From assembly GCA_016844745.1 (NCBI GenBank), contig JAERMQ010000052.1, positions 1-39,516 of the forward strand: a DNA stretch of 39,516 bases, written 5' to 3'. Positions 23,473-30,641 of this stretch are shown one piece after another. Source of the stretch: Ignavibacteria bacterium. Its GTDB lineage: Bacteria > Bacteroidota > Ignavibacteria > Kapaibacteriales > UBA2268. The notes below the pieces were generated by a model that was not told where the DNA came from, made no database searches, and saw nothing but the letters and a program-made list of their open reading frames with translations. Position 1 is the stretch's first letter. Each line of letters opens with the position of its first letter. Position numbers and translations under genes: made by a program.

Positions 23473-24657
23473 ATGAAATCATCTGTCAGGAAATCAGTTA
23501 TTAATGAAAACGCTGTTCACACAAAGACCGAAACTAAGCCAGTCTCTCCAAATACAAAAAGGATAATCACGGAATATCAGTTAAAAGACCACTTAGGCAA
23601 TAACAGGGTAACTTTCTCGGATTTGAAGTTTACGTTTGATAACAATAATGTGCCGGAACTCAACCTCGATTTTCTGAGCGCCACAAACTACTACCCATTC
23701 GGTATGACTCAGCCAGGGCGGCATTGGGAAAAGCAGAACTACTCGCACCGCTTCGGCTACAATGGTATGGAAAAAGATGATGAAATGAAAGGATTGGGGA
23801 ATTCGCTCGATTTCGGCGCAAGGATTTATGATTCGAGGTTAGTTAGGTTTATGAGTATGGATAAAGCAGTTTCATCTTTTCCATATTATTCGCCTTATTT
23901 ATTTGCCGGAAATACTCCTATAGCCGGTGCTGATATGAATGGAGACAGTTTATATTTTGAAATATTTGTGAGTGGACACAAAGATAAAAAGGATGATGAA
24001 ACTTTTAAAAAGGCAGCTGAGACAAGGAAATTTGATATTGAAAAAAGTAAAACATACGATAAAAAAAGAGATTGTGTTGTTATACTTGAAGTTCAAAATC
24101 TTGAAGATATAAAATCAAAAGTTGAAGAAAAGGTTAAAGAGTTAAGTCCAAAATTTGGACAAACTGTAGAATTTGGACTTTGGTCTCACTCAGGTATAGA
24201 AGGGCCAAGGGGTAGTAAGGATTGTGAACAATATCCTTTAAATAAAAGAGATAAAAATCAAATGAGTATTAATGGTTGGAATCAAATTAATTTTAATTGG
24301 ACTTCTGAAGAAAAAGGTTTACCAAAACCAAAAACAAACAGAGCCTTTTTTTATGGTTGTAGAACTGCTGTTTCAAATGTTGAACATTTCATTTCTTTTG
24401 CTCAAAATATCTCTTTTTTAGGTAATTTTAGAAATGTTTCTGTCTGGGGACAAAGTAATTACAGCAATACATCAAAATATACTAATTATAGAACTCTAAT
24501 TCTAGATCCAAATGATGTAAATAAATTATACATGGTTGGAGAAGAAGACGGATTTTCGTTAAAAATGTTTTTTACACCAGTACCAGCTTATAAGATGATT
24601 GAATTTTCGAATGGTACAAAAAAATCAGAATCATATCAAGATGGAGACAAAAAATAA
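23473..24657 (+). CDS. Orphan RHS tip with predicted clan-CD (caspase/CHAT-like) protease C-terminal domain
   Basis: A 394-residue protein, far shorter than a full RHS protein. Residues 1-33 are a Lys/Thr/Ser-rich leader shared with the gene at 28092. Residues about 34-158 are the end of an RHS core (YQLKDHLGNNRV, YYPFGMTQPGR, YNGMEKDDE, GARIYDSRLVRFMSMD, GNTPIAGADMNGD). The variable C-terminal domain (159-394) has a strand ending in SHSG (His239) and a later strand ending in YGCRTA (Cys296). This is the His-Gly/Cys layout of caspase-fold peptidases, close to the (S/D)ACxTG of CHAT domains. A toxin role is inferred from RHS architecture and the overlapping small membrane-protein gene. There is no signal peptide. 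I prefer ATG 23473 to the TTG at 23461. Confidence 0.72.
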   Translation: MKSSVRKSVINENAVHTKTETKPVSPNTKRIITEYQLKDHLGNNRVTFSDLKFTFDNNNVPELNLDFLSATNYYPFGMTQPGRHWEKQNYSHRFGYNGMEKDDEMKGLGNSLDFGARIYDSRLVRFMSMDKAVSSFPYYSPYLFAGNTPIAGADMNGDSLYFEIFVSGHKDKKDDETFKKAAETRKFDIEKSKTYDKKRDCVVILEVQNLEDIKSKVEEKVKELSPKFGQTVEFGLWSHSGIEGPRGSKDCEQYPLNKRDKNQMSINGWNQINFNWTSEEKGLPKPKTNRAFFYGCRTAVSNVEHFISFAQNISFLGNFRNVSVWGQSNYSNTSKYTNYRTLILDPNDVNKLYMVGEEDGFSLKMFFTPVPAYKMIEFSNGTKKSESYQDGDKK

Positions 24658-25001
24658 TGTTTATTAAAAATAAATATGTTCAGATATTCTTCTTAATTAT
24701 TATTATTGTTATTTCAATATTAATATTATATCCGGTTGATTGTAGGAAATTGGCATTGAATCATGAATGGACTCGTCATTCTACATTTCATGGAACATTA
24801 CATACTCCAAATTATTTAGATTTTGATACTAATGGTCATTATATGATTGATTCTATAGGAAGAATATTTAACAAACAACCTTATGAGTTTATTGGAAAAA
24901 TAATTGATTGTAAAAAAAGTATAATTTCTTATAACATTTTAATAATTGATTTTGAAAATGGTGATTCAGCAAGTTACAGAACCCATAAATTTTACTGGTA
25001 A
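24657..25001 (+). CDS. Candidate immunity protein for the RHS C-terminal domain
   Basis: A 114-residue protein with one N-terminal membrane helix (about 7-28, very Ile-rich) and an extracytoplasmic domain of about 85 residues with no family I recognise. Its ATG overlaps the RHS stop (TAATG), so it is translationally coupled. Position and size fit the immunity partner of a polymorphic toxin (inference). If so, a membrane anchor with a periplasmic domain implies that the toxin acts outside the cytoplasm. Confidence 0.6.
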   Translation: MFIKNKYVQIFFLIIIIVISILILYPVDCRKLALNHEWTRHSTFHGTLHTPNYLDFDTNGHYMIDSIGRIFNKQPYEFIGKIIDCKKSIISYNILIIDFENGDSASYRTHKFYW

Positions 25002-25182
25002 TCTGGTTTTAAAAAATTTATTTATTCTGAATATGAGACATTTGTTTTTTACATATCTTATTATTATACAAAGGACCTTGATATAAACGGTAGTCTAAAA
25101 ATAAAAATTTAATAAAAAGACTTAAAAATTAAATTATAAAGTTGAAAAGAATATTATAATAAAAATATAAAGGAGCAAAACA

Positions 25183-27660
25183 ATGCTAAAAACGAACATA
25201 TTAATTCTAACCGCTCTACTATTACTGACGGCAGCCAATTTTGCCGCTGCTGGCGACAAAGCCGACCAGCCATTATCAATTGAAACCCTCAAAACCATGA
25301 AGAAAGAGGGAGTTCAGCCACTGTTCGCCAACCAGGATTTACTGCGGCATCCGGTAGCAGTTGTTAGGGATTCTGCACGTAGCAGGTATCTGGTAATAGA
25401 TGCTTATTATGAAGGATACTATCCCGATAAATTTGAAAAAAAAGATAACAATGACACACCGCTCATTGAAAACGATTCGGGATTTGTATTATCCTATAAT
25501 CCGGTAACCCAGGCATTCGATTCAGTTCCGGGTATTAAAATAAAAAGTCCGAGTCATGGTATTGTTGTACAAGATACCCTTTATATAACAACCTATAATA
25601 AACTTATTGCATTCAACCTCCAGACAAACTCAAAAATATTTGAAATTAAAGATACTTCGGTTGTCAATACCAATTTTACAGATATTGTTTATGATAAATC
25701 TTCCAATTTTTATATAGTTGCAGAATTTAGCAGCTCGATATACAAATATGAATTAGGTTCAAGGGCGCTTACAAAATTAAGCATTACGGGAGATACCCTG
25801 ATGATGCCATGTGGCGCTGAGTTTATTACAGATTCAAATAATACCGGCAAATTGCTTCTGGTATCTTACCGGAAAAAAGCCCCGATACAACTATTAAATT
25901 TAAGCAATAATATTTTAAGCACATTATTCCAAACCGACTATCAGATGATAGATGTTGTTGAAGGCAAGGATAAATATTATATATCTGCTTATGATTATTA
26001 TGTTAAGACCAATCAGAATATTTTGAGTATTGATAAAAATTTAAGCGGCACATTCACTCCATTGAACCTCAATTATGATAATTTCAGGGCTCCCAAGGGA
26101 ATGTGCTATGATAAAGACCGTGACTGGTTATATGTAGCTTCTCCTTTTCAACTTTCAGGATTTTCAATAGTCCCAATTTATCCTAAAATTAGAGGAATTT
26201 TCCCTCCTGATTCCTCTACAAATGTTGAACATGTACCTGTATTGATTTGTTCATCTTATTCACCATCAGTATATTTCCATTTTGAAGTATCATCAGATTC
26301 AACTTTTACAATCAAAGAACAAAAACTAACAACGAAGGATACGATTTTTCCAATTCAATATTCAATTAAAAATAAAACAATATATTATTGGAGAGTTAGA
26401 TTAACAAACGATTACATATATGGTCCCTGGTCGGATGTTTGTTCATTTAAAACAGCTACATTTACACCTAATGGACCAACACCATTGTATCCTTTGAAAA
26501 ACGACTCAATAAAAGTATATCCGGTTGTGAATTTCAGATGGGATAGCGTTCCGAATTGTGGGGGGTATTATATTGATTATGTATATTCCAGTGTTAAAGA
26601 CACGAACAGATATGTATTAAAGGTTAGTTCAAACTCAATAACAATTGAAATAGAACCAAATGCAAAATGTTACTGGATGGTAAAAGCCAATTATCCAAAC
26701 GGAACTAAATGGACTAACCTTATTAAATTTTATACAAAAGATGTGAGTTTGGCAAGCACTACAATGACTTATCCGCAAAATAACGCTGTAAATTGCGAGA
26801 ATAATATTGAGTTCAAATGGGACAGCGTTCCGCGCGCCACCAAATACAAACTTCGTTATAAGATTTCTCAAGGGACATATCAATATAAAGAAACCAATAC
26901 AAATTCTGTAAGAGTTGATAGTTTACAGTTAAGCGGAGTTTATAATTGGTCGGTTAAGGCATATAATGATACGGAAGTAGGTCAATATCCAAACGACTAT
27001 ACATTTACCGTTGCAGATACGGTTGTCCCTCCACCAATTACCTTACCGCAACCAAACGGAGATAATAATGTAAGTCTCAATCCAACTCTTGAGTGGTCGA
27101 ATGTAAGTGCTATGAATTATAACCTGCAAATAGCTACTGCAAGTAAAAAGAAATTATTAAACCATATACTTGCTGATGAGAATGAAGTACCTGATTTCAA
27201 TAATCCGGTTGTTTCAATAGATAATATTGAAGGAAACAATTATAAAGTAACCAAAACGCTTGAGAAAAATAAAGTATATTTTTGGCGGGTACAGGCTGTA
27301 ACGAAAAATAGCAATAGTGCATGGACACCACCGCATAAATTCACAACCGGTGATGGTTCCGTATCTGTTGATGATAGAATCCCTTCACAATCAAAATTTG
27401 AAATCTATCCGAATCCGGTTGAAGGTAGTGCAATAATATTTGCTCGTAATATGAAGAAAGACATCCAATGTTTGTCAAACATTGGATGTCTATTATCAAT
27501 CAGCAATATTTTCGGGCAGGAAGTCGTGAATTTCAACCTATCGAATCAAAATGAAACTTTTGTTTACAACTGGGATGTTCGGGATTTATCGGCAGGAGTT
27601 TATTTTGTGAAGCTGACAATAGAGGGTAGAAGCCAGGTAGTTAAGGTAATTGTTAAATAA
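25183..27660 (+). CDS. T9SS-exported protein with beta-propeller-like and fibronectin-type repeats
   Basis: An 825-residue secreted protein. The signal peptide is 1-23 (LILTALLLLTAANFAAA). Residues about 40-335 look like a beta-propeller of the YncE/SMP-30 kind (repeated short-strand units, RAPKGMCYDKDRDWLYVAS). About 335-735 are four fibronectin-III-like repeats, each with a WDSVP or similar start and a YxWxVKA-type end. About 745-825 form a type-A T9SS sorting domain (FEIYPNPVEG, NIFGQEV, GVYFVKL, VIVK end). AAGGAG precedes the ATG. The sorting domain is interrupted by a palindromic insertion at 27459-27491. A terminator follows. A surface or adhesion role is likely; no enzyme motif is seen. 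Confidence 0.85.
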   Translation: MLKTNILILTALLLLTAANFAAAGDKADQPLSIETLKTMKKEGVQPLFANQDLLRHPVAVVRDSARSRYLVIDAYYEGYYPDKFEKKDNNDTPLIENDSGFVLSYNPVTQAFDSVPGIKIKSPSHGIVVQDTLYITTYNKLIAFNLQTNSKIFEIKDTSVVNTNFTDIVYDKSSNFYIVAEFSSSIYKYELGSRALTKLSITGDTLMMPCGAEFITDSNNTGKLLLVSYRKKAPIQLLNLSNNILSTLFQTDYQMIDVVEGKDKYYISAYDYYVKTNQNILSIDKNLSGTFTPLNLNYDNFRAPKGMCYDKDRDWLYVASPFQLSGFSIVPIYPKIRGIFPPDSSTNVEHVPVLICSSYSPSVYFHFEVSSDSTFTIKEQKLTTKDTIFPIQYSIKNKTIYYWRVRLTNDYIYGPWSDVCSFKTATFTPNGPTPLYPLKNDSIKVYPVVNFRWDSVPNCGGYYIDYVYSSVKDTNRYVLKVSSNSITIEIEPNAKCYWMVKANYPNGTKWTNLIKFYTKDVSLASTTMTYPQNNAVNCENNIEFKWDSVPRATKYKLRYKISQGTYQYKETNTNSVRVDSLQLSGVYNWSVKAYNDTEVGQYPNDYTFTVADTVVPPPITLPQPNGDNNVSLNPTLEWSNVSAMNYNLQIATASKKKLLNHILADENEVPDFNNPVVSIDNIEGNNYKVTKTLEKNKVYFWRVQAVTKNSNSAWTPPHKFTTGDGSVSVDDRIPSQSKFEIYPNPVEGSAIIFARNMKKDIQCLSNIGCLLSISNIFGQEVVNFNLSNQNETFVYNWDVRDLSAGVYFVKLTIEGRSQVVKVIVK
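27459..27491. repeat. Perfect 16-bp palindrome inside coding sequence
   Basis: AGACATCCAATGTTTG, one central T, then the exact complement. It sits in frame within the T9SS sorting domain and adds roughly 13 residues around DIQCLSNIGC between two strands. Confidence 0.9.
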
Positions 27661-27689
27661 AATCTCCTTTTATTCTTCCTTATTATTAG

Positions 27690-27727
27690 ATTGCCTTGTG
27701 TCCAAGCCGGCTGCAAGGCAATTTTTT
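27690..27727 (+). terminator. Rho-independent terminator after the T9SS gene
   Basis: The stem ATTGCCTTG / CAAGGCAAT (27690-27698, 27714-27722) with an internal GCCGGC in the loop is followed by TTTTTT. Confidence 0.8.
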
Positions 27728-27872
27728 AATATTCTGATTTAAATGGAAGAAAGATTACGGCTCAAAGTAAAAATTTGGGGATTAAGCAAAAAGTTTCTGT
27801 ATTCTAAAGAGGAAGAATTTAGTATCAGTAACAATCCTTTTTTATTTTTCCATAAGAGGACTTCTAAAAATT

Positions 27873-27948
27873 GTCATTCTGAGCGAAGCGAAGAATCTAT
27901 ATTCCTTTAAAATCAATAAGATCGATTCTTCGCTTCGCTCAGAATGAC
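27873..27948. repeat. Family-2 palindrome, copy c
   Basis: GTCATTCTGAGCGAAGCGAA and its complement form long arms around an AT-rich loop. The outer flanks (TTCTAAAAATT and AATTTTTAGAA) are complementary too, as in copy a. Confidence 0.85.
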
Positions 27949-27991
27949 AGCAAAAATGGAATTTTTAGAACCCCTCATAAGAAATATAAAT

Positions 27992-28091
27992 AATTATTTT
28001 GGAATATTATGGATTATTGATTTAATTTGAACTAATTAAATAATGTAAAAAAATATTTGAAGTTGGGTTCATTTACTTATTGGATATAAAA
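27992..28091. repeat. 100-bp direct repeat, copy 2 (upstream of pRiA4b ORF-3-like gene)
   Basis: Identical to 23373-23472 except for one substitution near its start (AATAA versus ATATT context). The similarity continues, more weakly, into the first 33 codons of the gene. Confidence 0.92.
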
Positions 28092-28811
28092 ATGAAAACA
28101 TCAGTCAGGAAATCAGGAGTTAAACAAGGTACTGCTCAAACAAAGACAGGTACTAAGACAGGCTCTCCAAATACAAAAAGGATAACGACCGATTTAAAGC
28201 AGGTCTCTACTAAAATTTTGAAATTAAAGATTTTATTATTAGGCAGCCAACCCAAAATATGGAGAAGCATTCTGGTTATGCCGGATATTACCTTCCGCCA
28301 GCTTCATTTATATATTCAGGTTGCAATGGGCTGGAAGAATTACCACATGTGGGGATTTGAAAGCAAGAAATTCGATATTACCCCTAAAATTGATAACGAC
28401 CCCTTCGATGATTTATTCGGGAGCGGTGTGTCGGATAAACAGTTACTTGACCCCGATATTGAATTAATTTCAAAAGTTTTCAACTCTAAAGGGGATAATA
28501 TAACCTATACTTACGATTACGGCGACGATTGGGAACACGAGATAGAATTGGATAAATTTATTGATATTGATGATAGTATTGTATATCCTGTATGTACCGA
28601 TGGCGAAAATGCCTGCCCACCGGAGGATAGCGGCGGTATATGGGGTTATTATGGTTTGCTGGAAGCCGTAAAAGATAAATCCCATCCAAATCATAAAGAG
28701 TACTCATCGTATTTGAAAAAGGGCTTTGACCCAAACTATTTTAATTTGGATTCAGTAAATAAATCTTTGGCAAGGTTATCGAAGAAATTTGTAAAGAAGC
28801 CGAAAAAATAA
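28092..28811 (+). CDS. Plasmid pRiA4b ORF-3-like family protein
   Basis: A 239-residue protein. Residues 1 to about 35 are a basic Thr/Lys/Ser leader homologous to the leader of the RHS-tip protein at 23473. From about 40 on it is a pRiA4b ORF-3-like domain (KPKIWRSILV-type start, TFRQLHLYIQVAMGWKNYHM, YDYGDDWEHEIEL, CPPEDSGGIWGYYGLLEA). The family is widespread and often mobile-element-linked, with no firmly known function. ATG 28092 is preferred to TTG 28080. Its stop abuts the start of queC by one base, so the two share a transcript, although no functional link is known. Confidence 0.88.
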   Translation: MKTSVRKSGVKQGTAQTKTGTKTGSPNTKRITTDLKQVSTKILKLKILLLGSQPKIWRSILVMPDITFRQLHLYIQVAMGWKNYHMWGFESKKFDITPKIDNDPFDDLFGSGVSDKQLLDPDIELISKVFNSKGDNITYTYDYGDDWEHEIELDKFIDIDDSIVYPVCTDGENACPPEDSGGIWGYYGLLEAVKDKSHPNHKEYSSYLKKGFDPNYFNLDSVNKSLARLSKKFVKKPKK

Positions 28812-29492
28812 ATGTCATTACATAATAAACTTGCCGTTGTCCTTATGAGTGGCGGCATGGATTCAGCCGTTTGTGCCGCAATTGCCCGCAAGGAAGGATT
28901 TAATCTTGCTGCTCTTCATGTTAGCTACGGACAATTAACACAAGCACGCGAACAAAAGGCTTTCCATGATTTGGCAGATTATTTCAAAGCGCTAACCCGC
29001 ATGGTTGTGGATATAGATTATTTAGCGAAAATCGGAGGTTCCAGCCTCACTGATTCACGAATTGAATTACATTTAAATTCAGGTCAATCACATTCCATTC
29101 CCAACACGTATATTCCTTTTCGAAATGCAAATTTATTGGCTATTGCAACAAGCTGGGCTGAAGTAATAGGAGCAGAAGCTATCTATATTGGAGCCATGCA
29201 GCAGGATTACAGCGGTTATCCCGATTGCCGGGAAGAGTTTTTCGAAGCGTTCGGGAAAGCTATTCAAACAGGTACAAAGCCTGAAACAAAGATTGAAATT
29301 AAAACGCCGATAATCAATTATCGAAAGCAGGATATTGTTCGAATTGGTCTGGAAATGAAAGTTCCATTCGAACTTACATGGAGCTGCTATCAAAATTCGG
29401 ATGAAGCATGTGGTGAGTGTGATTCCTGCCGGTTGAGGCTAAAAGGATTCAGGGAAGCCGGGAGGATTGACCCAATTACTTATAAGAAATAA
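28812..29492 (+). CDS. queC: 7-cyano-7-deazaguanine synthase
   Basis: QueC converts 7-carboxy-7-deazaguanine to preQ0 using ATP and ammonia, in the queuosine/deazaguanine pathway, in the cytoplasm. The 226-residue protein has the PP-loop SGGMDS (13-18), IPFRNANLL (101-109), GAMQQDYSGYPDCR (127-140) and the zinc site Cys192/200/203/206 (SC-x7-CGECDSC). Length is normal for the family. It follows the pRiA4b ORF-3-like gene directly and ends 16 bp from a convergent gene. No other queuosine genes are seen here. tRNA modification is the default role; a DNA-modification role would need dpdA-type neighbours, which are absent. Confidence 0.96.
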   Translation: MSLHNKLAVVLMSGGMDSAVCAAIARKEGFNLAALHVSYGQLTQAREQKAFHDLADYFKALTRMVVDIDYLAKIGGSSLTDSRIELHLNSGQSHSIPNTYIPFRNANLLAIATSWAEVIGAEAIYIGAMQQDYSGYPDCREEFFEAFGKAIQTGTKPETKIEIKTPIINYRKQDIVRIGLEMKVPFELTWSCYQNSDEACGECDSCRLRLKGFREAGRIDPITYKK

Positions 29493-29508
29493 TCAAAATC
29501 ATTTTAAA

Positions 29509-30057
29509 TTATTTAACTTTAGCCGGCAATGAATGTGAACCTTTTCTTTTAGTTTGTCTTTTCTTTACCTTTTTATCATCTTCGTTAGACAACAAAGAAA
29601 TTAAGGCTCCTAAAGCAATACCTCCGCCAATTAACCATGCAAGGGCGTTAATCGTTTTATTAGGTTGTTCAATTATTGTTGAAGATTCTTTCCTTCTTTG
29701 GAGTATCTTATCAAGTGCATCATGAGGATTTTTTCTATTGAAAGTAATAATATTGGGATGATTAAGATTCTTTGGGATTTGTACATTATCCTCTATTAAC
29801 AATACTGAAGGGATTTTATGTTTTATTGCAAAATTCCAATCTTTAATAACACCATCATTATTTCTTCCTGATCCGGTAATTACACCAATGAAAAGGTTGG
29901 AGTTAACAATATTTGAAAAAGTTTGAAAATCATATAATTGTCTCATATTACCCAAGCTATTGGTTGTAACGAACCCCAAATTTGACAATTCTCTTGATAA
30001 TATTGTCAGGATATAATATTCGTTTTCATTAAAGCAATGAGATATATATGCCTTCAT
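29509..30057 (-). CDS. TIR-like domain protein with C-terminal membrane helix
   Basis: A 182-residue protein. Residues 1-110 have a TIR-like pattern: MKAYISHCFNENE start, a strand/acidic turn NLFIGVITGSG (about 54-64), then DWNFAIKHKIPSVLLI (73-88), which matches the WxxELxxA...GKPxIPV region of TIR domains. The position of the catalytic NADase Glu appears to be Asp73, so activity is doubtful. A membrane helix lies at about 137-157 (LIGGGIALGALISLL), followed by a very basic tail. The ATG lies 3 bp beyond the stop of the nuclease gene, with GGAGATAA overlapping that stop, so translation is coupled. A TIR or SEFIR-like sensor/effector in a defence pair is the likely role (inference); a nucleoside-deoxyribosyltransferase-like fold is the alternative. 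Confidence 0.6.
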   Translation of the reverse strand: MKAYISHCFNENEYYILTILSRELSNLGFVTTNSLGNMRQLYDFQTFSNIVNSNLFIGVITGSGRNNDGVIKDWNFAIKHKIPSVLLIEDNVQIPKNLNHPNIITFNRKNPHDALDKILQRRKESSTIIEQPNKTINALAWLIGGGIALGALISLLSNEDDKKVKKRQTKRKGSHSLPAKVK

Positions 30058-30060
30058 TAT

Positions 30061-30600
30061 TTATCTCCAATTATCATTATTTGTAAATAATTTTTTTGAT
30101 TTAGTATATTTATAAAATTTAGGGAAATAATGTATTAATATTTTATCTTTATCTATCAATTTATCTATAAAATTATCTTTATCCCATAATTCGTATCTAT
30201 ATTTAAATTTACAATTATCGTTCAAATTTGCAAAAAAAGTTTGTACATTATTAGTAAAATATTTTCTACAAATTAATAAATACCCGTCTGCACCAAGCGA
30301 ATGGACGAGTGAAGGTATATTTATTTTATCAAGATTTCCCAAATTTAGATCTTTATCATTAAATTTGCATTGAACCACCCATTTTCTTGAATAAGTAGAT
30401 ATCTCATCATCCAAATTCATTGTTAATAGAATGTCCCTGCCTCCATCACCCCCAACACCGGATTTTATTACTTCTATTTGATAAATTTTATTATTAGGGT
30501 CATTTTTTAACTCATTGAAATAGGCTTCGACTAAACTTTGAAATTGCTTCCAGTCTTCAATTTCATCGAAGTTAGGCATATTTTCATTTTTGACCATCAT
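30061..30600 (-). CDS. Mrr-like PD-(D/E)XK endonuclease domain protein
   Basis: A 179-residue protein with a restriction-endonuclease fold pattern: an early helix with Glu26 (FQSLVEAYFNEL), GVGGDGGRDILL with Asp56, and a strand with QCK (Gln77/Lys79, WVVQCKFND). Together these make the D...QxK site of Mrr_cat-type nucleases. No Mrr N-terminal winged-helix domain is present; the C-terminal 80 residues are of unknown type. The start is ATG 30600, with a second ATG right after it. No strong Shine-Dalgarno is seen. It is followed by the coupled TIR-like gene and preceded, 41 bp away on the same strand, by a large T9SS protein. No methyltransferase is nearby, so a modification-independent or signal-triggered nuclease is likely. 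Confidence 0.75.
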   Translation of the reverse strand: MMVKNENMPNFDEIEDWKQFQSLVEAYFNELKNDPNNKIYQIEVIKSGVGGDGGRDILLTMNLDDEISTYSRKWVVQCKFNDKDLNLGNLDKINIPSLVHSLGADGYLLICRKYFTNNVQTFFANLNDNCKFKYRYELWDKDNFIDKLIDKDKILIHYFPKFYKYTKSKKLFTNNDNWR

Positions 30601-30641
30601 TGCTAAACCAATATTTTCATCTTTTTCATTTATACAAGGTT

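Larger units (their letters stand above)
27661..28091. other. Gap with terminator, hairpin repeat and duplicated upstream element
   Basis: Contains, in order, a terminator, about 130 bp without recognisable content, a family-2 palindrome and copy 2 of the 100-bp direct repeat. No further gene is seen. Confidence 0.6.

Noticed and set aside
28812..30600. queC plus nuclease as a Dpd-type DNA-modification system
   Set aside because: No dpdA or other dpd genes are present, and queC is convergent with the nuclease/TIR pair rather than in its operon.
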